A stretch of DNA of 64,000 bases from Helichrysum umbraculigerum (lineage: Eukaryota > Streptophyta > Magnoliopsida > Asterales > Asteraceae), in contig CATIUR010000001.1 in assembly GCA_949592205.1 (NCBI GenBank), forward strand, positions 66,836,059 through 66,900,058. The letters are read 5' to 3'. Position 1 is the stretch's first letter. The number at the start of each line of letters is the position of its first letter. Of the stretch, positions 43,392-57,855 are shown in pieces. The position numbers and the translations under genes are program-made. Under the pieces are notes generated by a model. The model had not been told where the DNA came from. It did no database searches and was given only the letters and a program-made list of their open reading frames with translations.

Positions 43392-45901
43392 TGATGTAGC
43401 GTAAAAAGTCACGTTTTTACCTACATTATTGACCCCATATTTAGGCCTTTTATAAGAAAAACATTCTTAAAACATCATTATTTATCATATTTTGTTATAA
43501 AGGTGAAAACTTGATGGAGTTTCCAAAACTATACGAAAATGGCTGAAAATACACTGAAATAGGCACCAAATTGAGCCAAACCCTAAATCTACTGTAAACT
43601 CCATACCAAGACCTCACAATTATCTTATTTTATAGCTATGGAGATTATGAGAATGTGGATATAAGGATTGCTCAAAACGGATCAAGGATGAAAAAGATAT
43701 GCAAGTTACAGCACAGCCGAAAGCTACAAAACGTATTCTGGACAAGCCTGGGCCCCACACATCCAATTTCTACCAAATTGGCATCATTAGAAGCGTAACG
43801 GAATTACGAAGCCGTAGGCAAAAGAATCAAGTCAAACGGACGCGAAACGAAGAAGATACGGCCTTCCGAAGATGCGAGAAAAGTCAGAAAAATCACACGG
43901 CCAAGCACACGGCCACCACAGGGCCGTACACGGCCTCCATAGAGCCGTACACGGCCTGTTTAGAGCCGTACACGGCCTCTACAGGGCCATACACGGCCTG
44001 TTTTGGTCTCACACGGCCTCGTTTTTGCTTCGTTGGCTTGTACGTGTGCTTGTGGACTTGTACTCTTGGATCCATGGCTTGCCTATAAATAGTGGCCTCA
44101 TTCACCTCATTCCACACACCAATTCTTCATAGAATTTTCACTTTCTCTCTCACACACTCTCTCTCTCTCTACTTTCTCTCTCTAGCACTACCCTTAGGAG
44201 TTATAGGAGAAATAGAAAGAGTAGCTAGTTAGCGTAGCGGTAGTTGTAGCGTCTGTACGGAGTTACTCCGAGACTTTGGGTCACGAGGATTTGTCTGTAA
44301 TACTTATTCAGGTTATATTTATATCTCTTTTCTTTATTTCGTAAATATGATTTGCTTATATTATGTTTACGTTGTATTGCTTACTAGAGATGTCATGCTA
44401 GGCTAGACAAATCTGTGTTTGCTATGATAATGGTTATGCTTAAGTAGTTATGATTTAATATGCAATTGGGATGACACCATTATGAAACAAAGGAGGTAGC
44501 GTTATACGGCTTTCATTTGTATAGCGCCGGAATTATCACGAATGTGTGTAGTACGGAACGTGGAAGCTATGAAAGTCGTGGGCACAATCCGTTGTGGAAA
44601 TAATGATCCCAATTGTAAACATGCTGTTACTCTGTCTGTGTGAATATTAAACTGTATCTGAATTTATGAATTGAATCTTAATTGTTTACCTATCCAACTT
44701 ATGATGTGGTTAGAAACTTCCTGCTAAAACCTGGCCAGTTATTAGTGGTACGTACTCTACCTATTCTATGTATGATGAAGCATTTGAACTCGACATGGCT
44801 GTATTCTCTAGATTGAAACTATATCATAAGAGATACGGAGCATAGGATTAGAGATAGGTTAGATTCAAGCTCATATATTAAATATCTTTGAGAGACCTTT
44901 CGGGATATTTATGATCCGATCATCTGGTTATGTGAAATGGTATGAAATAGGAATAGTTATCTGTGTGCCTTTCTATTGCATGTTCTTGTTTGATTGTTGC
45001 CTTAGGAATGCTGCATGCTAGAACTAAACCTCTGATTATTATATGTAACTGCATGATTAGGGTTTTTAGATATAAGTTAATGTTTATATAGTATAGTGAT
45101 CTGCATGTAATAGTTATGGTGATTTATATGATTAATGATGAACAATTCAATTGACCGTTAGACAAGTTAATCCAACCTATTCCGTAGGGTAACTCCTGTT
45201 CATATTATTGTTTATTCAACAATTCGTGCCATGATACCGACACACATTTGTCAGAGATTGGGGAATAGTATTAGAGAATAACTGTTGATTGGATTGATCA
45301 GTACATTTGGGAGAACTTCCGGTGTATCTGACACTATATAATTACTATCCATGTGACATATTATTTATCTGATTGTAGAGACCTTTACGTTAGATATTTG
45401 ATAGGATCGTAATTATACATCATTAATAATATAGGGTATCTAATGAGCAAACTGGTAATTTGAATCAATGCTAAGGAAAAACCATAAAACGGCACAGTAC
45501 TTCGTATAGCGTTTAAATACGTGGGAAAAACTAAGGAACTGCCGTAGGTATAATACTTCGTGTTAATTTAAGTTCCGGTTACTCAATGGACTAATCATCA
45601 TAACTAGTGGCTTTAACACCCATAACTACTTATTCAAAGTATATACCGGCATCATAGTAAACACTCTCGTATCCACTGTTCTCTGAGCCTCCGTACAAAC
45701 ATCCTTTCCTTTTCTGCATTTATTTTCCGTAGATTAGTTATAAAACCAAACCAAATCAAATCTTATTTTAAACCCTAGCTAGATTACAAAAGATAATTAG
45801 AACACCTAAGATCCCATGCCCGTTGTAGTGTAAGAACGACACCTGAGTCAACATACCGCTTACTACCCTAGTAACCTAATTAGGGCTGAAAGTAGTATTA
45901 G
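43392..45901 (+). repeat. Element D 3' LTR, first part
   Basis: Starts TGATGTAGCGTAAAAAGTCA. Contains an array of CCGTACACGG palindromes (43900-44015), a TATA box CTATAAATAG at 44083-44092 and a CT-rich leader. Ends in ATTAG (45897-45901), the target duplication of solo LTR F. The last 85 bp are at 48372-48456. Confidence 0.88.
43896..44092 (+). promoter_or_regulatory. CCGTACACGG array and TATA box, LTR D
   Basis: At least six near-copies of GCCGTACACGGCC at about 20-21 bp spacing (for example 43924, 43945, 43965) precede CTATAAATAG (44083) by about 65 bp. Confidence 0.65.
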
Positions 45902-48371
45902 TGATGACACGCAAAAAGTCATGTTTTTATGTGCCATTATCTCACCATTTTAGCCCAATTATTAATGAAAACACTTAAATATGAACTTAAACGTCACATT
46001 TCATCATAAGGGCTAAAATATAGACGATGTTTCAAGAATCAGCAAAAACAAACCTAAAAATGAGTAAAACAGAGCACAAACGATCATTGAATCTTCCGTT
46101 CACGCATTTAAGCACAATTTAAGCTATACTTGGAATTATGACCTCTAACTTATGTCATTTTCTTTGTTAGGAAATTACGAAACCGTGAGCGCGAGAATCA
46201 CTCAAAACGGATAAACGACGAAGAAGTTACGTCCGAACGAAGAAACGAAGAACCGAGGAACCAGCATACGGGAGAACCAGACCGTATACGGCCTGGTCTA
46301 GATCGTATACGGCCAAACCTAGACCGTATACGGCCTGGCTAGACCGTATACGGCCTAAGCTCAACCGTATACGGCCTAGTTCAGCCGTATTCGCCCTATG
46401 CTCTCCCGTATTTGCCCTAGCTCTCCCGTATTTGCCCTAGCTCAACCATATCGTGCGTTTAGGCGATAAAAATCTGATTTTTATTCAGGTTTGCGATACG
46501 GTTGTGCGTTTGAAGTTTTGGATACGGTCTACGGATACGGTTGTACGAGTTCTATATATAGAGGCTTCATTTCTTCATTTTCAGCATCCATCCATTCAAC
46601 AACTCTCCACATACACACACTTTCTCTCACTACTCTCTCTCTAGATTAGGTTGTAATTAGTAGTAGATTAGCGGCTAGTTAGAGGGGCAATATTGTAATA
46701 TCGCTTGGCGCGTACTAGAAGTTCTGCTCGTGTAACGTTCAAGTTGTATTCAGCTACGCTCTTATTACGGTTATATCTATCCTTTATCTATTTCATTATG
46801 ATGATTTTTATTACTGTTGTCATGCTAGATTTAGGATTGGTTGCCATGATTAGCGAGTAGTGATATTGCGTGTTTGCTATGATGTAGTTAGTCGTAAATT
46901 GGTTGGAATGATGTTATAGTGCTTTGATTTACTTTCTACCTATGATTTTAAACCTATTAAACTAATCGCCTTTCAACCAGTAAACGTGATTACGGCCTTA
47001 ATGATGGGACGTCGCGAACCTCATCAAAGGTACTTAGTTATCTGTGTCAAACATGAACATGGTTTGATTTGTTAATCGTGTAAACATCGCTTTCTAAATG
47101 AACGCTAAGTACATCGTCATCGTGGAAATACTGCTTTCTAATCTGAACGCAAAGTACACTATGATTATGGAAATATGGTTTTCAAACCGAACACTAAGTA
47201 CACTGGAGCCGTGGAAATACTGCTTTCTACTCTGAACGCAAAGTACACTGTGCCCGTGGAAATATGGTTTTCTAACTGAACGTGAATGTTACATTGTTGA
47301 CAAGTTGGAGATTTATTGGGATTTAAAAGTAAGGGCTGGTTTATATCATAGATGGATAATATTATGCTTAAATACAAACTTAGTTAAGTAGTATGGGTTA
47401 GCCTTTGTGAAGCAATGTAAGGTACCGTAAGTCGGTTGATTACTCGGTATAGCGTCGACAACACCTCCGGTGTGGTTAATACGTGGAAGCCGAAGAAAAG
47501 CCGCAGTTACTAAGCCTTGTGGAATAACGGCAACTCTTTGCTCAGCAGAGCTGGTACCGACTAGGTCCTTGGTTCATCAATGGAAACACCTCCGGTGGAG
47601 TACAGTGTAGTAATCACGGAAAGAGTCGTTGTTATCGGTCTATGTGAATCACGAGTCATGACTCAACACCCAGACTCACCAAACCATTGATAGAAAGTAA
47701 TCAAGCACATTCTATAAACTTGGTCTTAAATGTTTTATTTAGATTAGATATTATTGTGGGGTTAAGAAAGGTCGGACATCGAGTTGGTTTGTCGCCTTAT
47801 TCATGCACCCAGGGTTTCATCCCAGATAAGGGTCACTATACCTTCACCGGTTAGTGTTGTGGGCTGGATAAACTACTCCGATCAGAATCAGGATAGCCTA
47901 GTCGCCCAGTGACATACTGATCGAGAACTCTATCAGTAGGGGGCTAGTGCTTACTCCACAGGTACCTAAAATAAATAAAATACAAACCTTTAGAACACGT
48001 TTTCATACATCATTCCAATCAATAAGGCTACCGAAATCATAGCAAACACCCTCTCTAGATTATCTGCTATCTACATTTATTTTATCTGCTTTAATTTAAA
48101 TTTCCTGCCTAAGTATAAAAAACCAAAAACAAAACCACCAATCAAAATCTTTTAAAACCCGATAGATTGATAAGTACGCCTGTTTCGTCCACGATCCACA
48201 ATACACTGACTCAGAGAACGACCCTAGGTCATCCTTGCTGCTATACACCAATAGTAACTAGGTATACTTAGGCCCCGCAAATATAAATTTTAAAACCCTC
48301 TGATCGCCGCTCTAAATGAGAGGTCCGCAACAACGCGAGTAAAATCGCGACCGACCGTTCGGCTGGCGTTA
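45902..48371 (+). repeat. F: solo Athila-type LTR
   Basis: 2470 bp from TGATGACACG to GGCTGGCGTTA, flanked by ATTAG at 45897-45901 and 48372-48376. No internal region, so this is an LTR left by recombination between the two LTRs of a former element. It has palindromes CCGTATACGG at about 46282, 46303, 46324, 46344 and 46365, TATA sequence CTATATATAG at 46552, and a repeated block GGAAATACTGCTTTCTA...CTGAACGCAAAGTACACT around 47110-47270 (about 60-bp units). Confidence 0.87.
46282..46460. promoter_or_regulatory. 21-bp phased palindrome array, LTR F
   Basis: Five CCGTATACGG-type palindromes at spacings of 21, 21, 20 and 21 bp, followed by degenerate CCGTATT variants, upstream of the TATA sequence at 46552. 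Confidence 0.7.
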
Positions 48372-48456
48372 ATTAGCTTAGGATTTCCCCAGCTCTATAA
48401 ATTTAAAACAACCCACTGTTGTGCCTGCTTCGATAACGACCGTTGCGGACGTAACA
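48372..48456 (+). repeat. Element D 3' LTR, terminal part
   Basis: 85 bp completing the D LTR after solo LTR F, beginning with the second ATTAG and ending GCGGACGTAACA before the AATAT target duplication. Confidence 0.8.
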
Positions 48457-48934
48457 AATATACAATTGAAAACCCGGTGTGCTGTTACTTTATATTTATG
48501 ATTTCTAAACCTTTTTATAATCACCTTTCCTCCAAATAAACGTGGTTAGAACCTTTATGACAAGGAGTCGCGAACCTTGATCAAACGGTCACTACCTATC
48601 TGTGTTTTCTAAAATAATAAACATGGTCTGAATTGTGTAGCTGTGGAAATACTGTTTAAACCTTTCGTATAGTACACCGTGAATCAATCAGGGATTTAGT
48701 GGGGATAGTGAGGGCTGGTTTAAATCATAGATGGTAGCACTTTAATACAAACTTAGTTTATATTAGTCCGGGGTGACCATAAAGTATGTGATACCGGAAA
48801 GACCACGATAAACAGCACTGTACTTCGTATAGCGTTGGAAAGACCTCTGGTGGAGTACAAATACGTGGAAGCTAAGGAAATGTCGGTGGTTGAAAACTGT
48901 ATCACATCCTGGTTGAACACAAAGCCTTGGACTA
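48457..48934 (+). repeat. I/H LTR, middle part
   Basis: Resumes the LTR broken at 12954 (shared AATAT) and matches LTR C from about 19575 to 20140. Relative to LTR C it lacks about 160 bp between two CAATTG sites. Ends with GACTA (48930-48934), the target duplication of element G. Confidence 0.75.
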
Positions 48935-51524
48935 AGTGACACCCCGCAAATTTATACGCAATTACGAACGTTAAACACTTGCATTTTAGGCTAATTCCCT
49001 ACTTGAGTGAATTCACAACACACTTTAGAGGTAAGTCTAGCAAAGCCCAACTAGTTAATACGCGTAGTATCGCATTTCATAATTAAATGTAATTATGTAC
49101 GAAACAAACGGAACAAACGCGATAAAAATATACGACTGTTGGTGAACAAAAATTATTTAATAAAACGAAATTATTAAATAACATTAATTATTTTTAAATA
49201 TTACGTTGATAATATTTACAAAGTATTTTATAACGTATAAACGCTTATTTCGCGAACTGAAACGAAACAAAGTTAAAATTTTATAAACTTAACTAAATTA
49301 TTTCCATAAAATATTTCAACCAAAAATATAAGAGAATATGTATTTGATTATTTAAAATATCTTAACATTTAACGATCGGGTAAACGAACACGGGTAAAAT
49401 ACCACAAAATTTGGGACGAAGTCCCCTCCCCATTTTGGATCTCCAAAACCGGCTCCCCCACCCCCATTTCCCTTTCATTTTCATTTCACTCTCTCTCTCT
49501 CTAACTTCCATTTTCTCTCCATCTCTATCTCTCTAAAAACCCACAACAAATCACACAAAAACTACACCAAAAACGCATCGAATCACCGAGCCCATTTAGA
49601 GAAAAACGATCACGGAGTCGAGCTCTACACAACCATCTTTTCGGATTTTAAACCCGACGCGCCTAAGTTTCTGACACTTTTTGTAAACTCTTAGGTTTTG
49701 ACATTTTCGTTGATATTTCGTGTTTATAATACTTAATATACCATGTATTAGTGTTATATTAACTTATTATGTCCAAAAACACCATTAAAAACGCTTTAAA
49801 AGTCGAAATTTGCATAAAAATCGCGAACAGCGAGTTTCGCGATTTGAGATTCAATCTCAACTTGCAGGGCAATCTCAACTCGACTCGCGAGAAATCTCAA
49901 CTCGACTCACGAGAAATCTCAACTCGACTCGCAATCTCAACTCGACGCGCGAGAAATCTCATCTCGACTCGAATCTCAACTCGACTCGCGAGAAATCTCA
50001 ACTCGAATCGTGAGAAATCTCAACTCGACTCGCGAGAAATCTCAACTCGCAGTCAACTTTGGTCAACATTTTTCAGCACTTTGAAATTTACTTAAAATGG
50101 TTACCCAAAAGATAATACTTTGACATTAAAGTTTAAAAATGATATAAAAACTTAATTTCAATTATAAAAGTACTATTTACAAACACTTTGGACATAATCT
50201 AGTTGCGTGAACACTAGCATGGATGGTCAAACTTAGACATCCGCATACTTATAAAATCTCATACGTATAGGGCGTTAGGAGATTTCAGACTAGACTTGGG
50301 CATTAGGCTTTGCTAGCACTCGCACTTTACTTAGCTCAACAGGTGAGTTCACAGCCCCTACTTTTACTGCTTTACTACTTTTGAACAGGGGTGGAAAACA
50401 TAGTCAACTCTTTTGCTACGGGTGCAAACTTTTATACAACTGATTTGATGTAAACTGTACAAACTGTTTATGACTGCGGTCAAACTGTTACAACTTTTGT
50501 TTATGAAATGGTATTTCATAAGAAAACTAAATTGGAAACGCTGGAGAACGACCAGCAACATCTATTAATAAACTGATTGAGCAACTAATGGGCACTACTG
50601 ACATGGATCAAGGGACACTGACACCCCCTTCTATTTGGACCCTACTGACATGGGTACTAGATCCTACTGACATGGATCCATTTTACTTATTGAACATGGG
50701 ACATTGACACTCCCTACTATTTGTACCCTACTAACATGGGTAATAGATCCTTCTGACATGGATCCGTTATACTACACGAACAAGGGACACTGACACTCCC
50801 TACTATTTGAACCATACTGACATGGGTACTCGATCCTACTTACATGGATCCGTTAACAACTATTAGGATACTGACATTCCTACGAACAACTATTAGGATA
50901 CTGACATTCCTACGAACAACTATTAGGATACTGACATTCCTACAAACATCCATTAGGAGACTTACATTCCTACAAATACTAATAGGATACCGCTTTCCTA
51001 CGAATCATAAACTGTGTTTTGGGTAACATCCCACGTAACTACATCTTTGAATAACATCCCACTAAACGTACACTTTGGATAACATTCCACGAAACTTTAT
51101 TTGATCATGATGACGATAACTATTTTGAACGCTTTGAAACAACCAATTATTATTGTGAACATAAAACCTGTGAATTCACTCAACCTCGTTGTTGACTTTT
51201 TACTATGTTTTTCAGGGAATTAGCAACACACGTAAGGACCGCCTGCACAAATGGAACCTAGGCGACCCTTGAAGATTTAGGATGCCAACTTTTTGAAACA
51301 TATGGATTTCTTTTGTATAACTAATCTGTTTTTAGTCATATTTACGAAAACCACTATACGATTCGATGAATCGTAAACTTTGTAACTATTACTCTTGGCA
51401 TCTTAATATATATATATATATGTTCTGTTATAATCATACGCTCTGATATGTATGCATGTACAATGTAAATGTGGCATCACCATCTTATACCAATATTCCG
51501 CTAAACGAATTTGGGGGTGTTACA
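48935..51524 (+). repeat. Element G 5' LTR
   Basis: 2590 bp; starts AGTGACACCCC (canonical TGTGACACC, changed) and ends GGGGGTGTTACA. Contains a CT-rich leader (49485-49520), TCAACTCGACTCGCGAGAAA array (49855-50056), a minisatellite of ACTGACATGGGT/GATCC units (50600-50850) with three copies of a 30-bp unit (50860-50945), acceptor-like GTTTTTCAG|GG at 51215, and a short (TA)n of about 9 units at 51405-51421. Confidence 0.9.
49855..50056. repeat. CTCGACTCGCGAGAAAT array, LTR G (5' copy)
   Basis: About nine units of roughly 15-22 bp around TCAACTCGACTCGCGAGAAA, each with the TCGCGA palindrome. Starts 920 bp into the LTR. The 3' copy (54364-54607) has a slightly different number and order of units. 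Confidence 0.85.
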
Positions 51525-51526
51525 GA

Positions 51527-51540
51527 TTGGTATCAGAGCC
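51527..51540 (+). other. Element G primer binding site (initiator tRNA-Met)
   Basis: TGGTATCAGAGCCA, a 14-base match to the complement of the plant initiator tRNA-Met 3' end, two bases after the LTR. Confidence 0.87.
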
Positions 51541-51974
51541 ATTGGTTATAGCGAACTAGATTTCTTAGGTGACTTAGAGACCTTAGAGACCTAAACTATA
51601 GCCTTGGCTAGAATGCACGTGCATACACACATTTGCATACGACTAAACTATCGTTACGACACATCGATACGCGTAATCTACTATTTGAACTGTACAACGT
51701 TCGATTCATTCATACACACTCTGATCTCATGCGAACCTGATCGTGTTGAACGGTTGATGAAAAGAAGTATGTATTTAGCATCATATAATGACGCCTGGCC
51801 AACGTGATTATATTATACTAAGTATATATGGGCGTTTCATAGTCGTAAGATACGTGATGGGGAGTTTGACAATTCTTCTTAAAACATTCGATAACTAAAA
51901 TATGTGAAACTTCATCCTTCACACTCTTTTCATTGGCATTGACTCCTTCATTTACTTTATCGGAGAACGTCATC

Positions 51975-53205
51975 ATGCCACCTAAGCAAAGAAAACCCGA
52001 AACAGTCGCCGAGCGACTACACCTCCTGTCGTTGAGACCACCGAGCAAATTATCGAACGTCGTGTGGCCGAAGCAATTGCCCAATATGAGGCAAGCCGCA
52101 ATCGTGAAAACGTGGTGCATAACAGTGGTACCACCCCCGTCAATAGTGAGACACCGACGAATACCCAGCAGGGGTGTTCATACAAAACATTCCAAGCCTG
52201 CAAACCGAGTAGCTTCACCGGGACTAAAGGGGCCATTTGCCTAGTCCACTGGATTGAAAAGATGGAATCAGTCATCGACATCAGCGACTGTGCCACCGAC
52301 AAAATAGTAAAATACGCCACGCGTACTCTGGCCGACAAAGCGTTAACATGGTGGAACGCTCAGATTCAGATCCTTGGTCGTACAACTGCTTACTCCATCA
52401 CGTGGGAGACATTGAAACAGATGATGATGGAAGAGTTTTGCTCTCACTGTGAGCATCAGAAACTCGAAACCTAATTATGGAACATCCAGATGATCGGTGC
52501 TGATATTACTGGATACACGACCCGGTTTCAAGAGCTTGCACGCCTTGTACCCCACATGGTAACCCCCGAAAGCAAGCACATCGAACGATACACCAGGGGT
52601 TTGGCACCCCAGATCAGGGGCATGGTTATGTCCTCCAAACCGACTACCTTTAGGAGTGCAGTTGACCTGGCTCAAAGCTTGACCGATGATGCGGTCCTAA
52701 TTGGAACTTTGAAAACTGCTACGGGGAAAACTGAACCCAACCGTACTGATGCTGGTGAATCGGGTCACAACAAACGAAAATGGAACAATGAGGGTAATGA
52801 CTGTCAGGGTCAACAAAACAGGAATGCGGGAAACGCAAGAGCATACGCCACAATCACCAACACTGAACCGAAACCTTACCAAGGCAAGAGGCCTAAATGC
52901 GGAAAGTGTGGAAAGCACCACGAGGGAGATTGCTTCTTTTGCGATAACTGCAACCGATTGGGACACAGAACCCAGGCATGCTGAACCCATCCCACGAACA
53001 ACGAACAAAAAAATAATGGGTGTTTCAGGTGCGGTGAAACAGGGCACTAACGAAACCAATGCCCACAACTCAACAATGCCAACATCAACCAGAATAACAA
53101 CAACAACCGCAACGCAAACATTGAGCCAGCTCGCAGACGCGCGTACATCATTCGTGCACGGGATGCACCAGAGGATCCCTACGCTAACATTGGTACGTTT
53201 TAGCA
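51975..53205 (+). pseudogene. gag: Element G gag, degenerate
   Basis: Homologous to B and E Gag from ATG 51975 (MPPKQRK), with a frameshift near 52050, a stop at 52472-52474 and TGA at 52982. Conserved core includes CSYKTFQACKPSSFTGTKGAI and WWNAQIQ, then a CCHC region (CGKCGKHHEGDC, CDNCNRLGHRTQAC and, beyond the stop, CFRCGETGH). Homology ends at YANIGTF, which corresponds to the GTF that opens the protease in B, so the break coincides with the gag/protease border. There is no accessory coiled-coil ORF upstream. Non-functional as it stands. Confidence 0.82.
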
Positions 53206-53452
53206 ACCTATTATTTCGCTTTAACGTTACGTTATTCGAATGTCGATTCGAACCTAACACTTGGTAAACATTGACTGCTTTTCGAACACACAACTTGTCA
53301 AACCATACAACGAGTATACGAAAACTATTTTAAGTTACGTGGTAACTTACGACGTCACAATTGGTGACAACACATCTATTCGGAAACACATACGTCCGAC
53401 GTAACGACTTGGACTAAAATCTAGGGACGAGATTTCTCTAACAGGGGGAGAA
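53206..53452 (+). other. Element G spacer and polypurine tract
   Basis: Non-coding, unusually rich in ACGT/ACGTAA words, ending with the polypurine tract ACAGGGGGAGAA (53441-53452) before the 3' LTR. Confidence 0.6.
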
Positions 53453-56172
<2,720 letters not shown>

Positions 56173-56865
56173 GACTAAACCATGACCATTAATATAAAGT
56201 TAAGAGTCACCAAACCCACTCTAAGTCAAAAATGCCTTGCCTGACCAAGTTATCCTCATAGTGTTAAGAAAGGTCGGAACCTTAGTGGGTATGTTACTCT
56301 ATCTCATGCACTCATGAATTGAACATTCCAAGAAGGGTCATTACTCTGTCACTGGATAACGTTGAAGAGTTGAGCATCCTCCTCCGATCAGACTCAATCT
56401 GGCCTAGTACTCAGTGACATACTGGTTGGTCTCTCCAATCAGTAGAGTGCTAGTGTTTACACTACGAATAACTGAACTCAAGCAAGACACAAATCTTTAA
56501 TAGATGTTTTCATACTAAAACCCTAAAGCATCACCCCTGCATAAAGCTAACGAAGTCATAACAAACACACCTTTGCCACACTGATATTATCCCTATTCTA
56601 TTTTCTATTTATTTTAATTAGTTTAATTTATGGACCTAAGTATAAACCCCCACTCAAAACCATTTTAAATCCATCGCTAGGTTGAACCTTTCGTCCTGAC
56701 AATTCGTATCACAATACGGTTTGCTTGAAGAACGACCCTAGGTCATACTACTGCTATACAGCTTTAGTAAACTTAGATCCCCAGCATTACAAATTTAAAA
56801 GCTTACCACCCTCCTGTCGTGTCCCCTTCCGTTGCGTTGACGACTGTGTCGGATCGGGGCGCGAT
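56173..56865 (+). repeat. I/H LTR, terminal part
   Basis: Resumes the I-type LTR after G and matches LTR C from about 20140 to its end. Followed directly by a primer site and gag, so this LTR acts as the 5' LTR of H while its first part (11830) is the 3' LTR of I. End point taken by alignment with LTR C (GCGCGATA for GCGCGTCA). Confidence 0.75.
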
Positions 56866-56876
56866 AAGCTATTGTT

Positions 56877-56893
56877 TGGCGCTGCTACCGGGG
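56877..56893 (+). other. Element H primer binding site (tRNA-Asp-like)
   Basis: TGGCGCTGCTACCGGGG, the decayed equivalent of the C primer site, with about three mismatches to plant tRNA-Asp. Confidence 0.65.
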
Positions 56894-57117
56894 AGTTAAT
56901 CGTAAGAATCTGAAGCGTCCCGGCGAAATTCTACTTAGTGATACCCGTAGTTTAGTTTAATTTACATTTACTTTCCTTATTCCAACCGACAATACTTTCC
57001 CATATCCTACAACGGTATTCGACCAGATCATCCGGATCCGAATCTCTCATTTTCGTACCCGATCCTGAGTTGATTATCCGTACCATCCGCAAAGAAAGAC
57101 GTTCCCATTTTCCACAA

Positions 57118-57855
57118 ATGGCCGCTCGTGTTACTCTCGCTGACAACACTAAACCATCTATTAAAGGACGAGGAGGACCGATTAGCTATCCAGTGATTGA
57201 CGGAGCTTATTTTGAGCTAAAACACCACATCGTACAACTCATAAAAGACAACTGCCAATTCCACGGTCTACCCCGTGATGATCCCAACGCTCATATCGAC
57301 AAATTCATTCAGGTTTCAAACTCCTACAAGCAGAATGGGGTTGAGCAGGACATTGTCCGCTTATACTTGTTCCCTTATTCTCTCGCTTTACATGCTCTTT
57401 CCTGGTTTGAGGGACTTGAGACCGGCTTAATCACCTCATGGACCGATATAGGTAATAAGTTTCTCGCTAGATACTTTCCCCCATCCAAACAAACTCAGGC
57501 AAAGAATGACATCACAAATTTCCAACAAGACCACGATGAATCTATCTACTCAGCATGGGAGCGATTCAAGAGCTTACTGAGGAAATGTCCAAACCACCAA
57601 ATGACGAAGACTGGCAAGGTGTGCACCTTCTACCGAGGTCTTGATCCTAACCATCGCATCAATCTTGACGCCACTGCTCAAGGTAATCTCATGAAGTTAA
57701 CCGATGATGAAGCATGGAGCTTGATCAAGGACATGACGATGCACCACCATGATTGGAAGTCTGATGAGCAATCCTCATCCTTACCCCTTACCAACACCCA
57801 CCAGACCGAAGCCATTAAATCTCTAAGCGAACAGATTGAGACTCTGACAAAGCAA
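57118..57855 (+). pseudogene. gag: Element H Gag, truncated
   Basis: Same Gag as C and I from MAARVTLAD to LSEQIETLTKQ, uninterrupted for 246 codons; the frame is also open upstream to 56956 with the same PDPELIIRTIRKERR residues and no ATG. Near-identical (about 97% by eye) to I in the shared part 5436-5855. At 57855 the homology stops and a copia-type polypurine tract begins; the open frame continues by chance to 57990. Protease and X are missing. Confidence 0.87.

Larger units (their letters stand above)
12955..48456 (+). mobile_element. Element D: Athila-type Ty3/Gypsy element carrying nested insertions
   Basis: Starts TGATGTAGCG and ends CGGACGTAACA, with AATAT on both sides (12950-12954 and 48457-48461). 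It holds a short 5' LTR fragment, LTR pieces J and K, pol split by element B, a small ORF3, a 3' untranslated region and a 3' LTR split by solo LTR F. Gag and protease are missing; J and K occupy their place. Confidence 0.87.

Noticed and set aside
49855..50056. CRISPR-like direct repeat pattern
   Set aside because: Units are imperfect, spacers are not unique and it sits inside a plant LTR; this is a tandem LTR array.
49769..50095. Arg/Ser/Thr-rich open frame, also at 54284-54670
   Set aside because: Product of the tandem array in LTR G; the reading frame arises from repeat structure and the unit number differs between the two LTRs.
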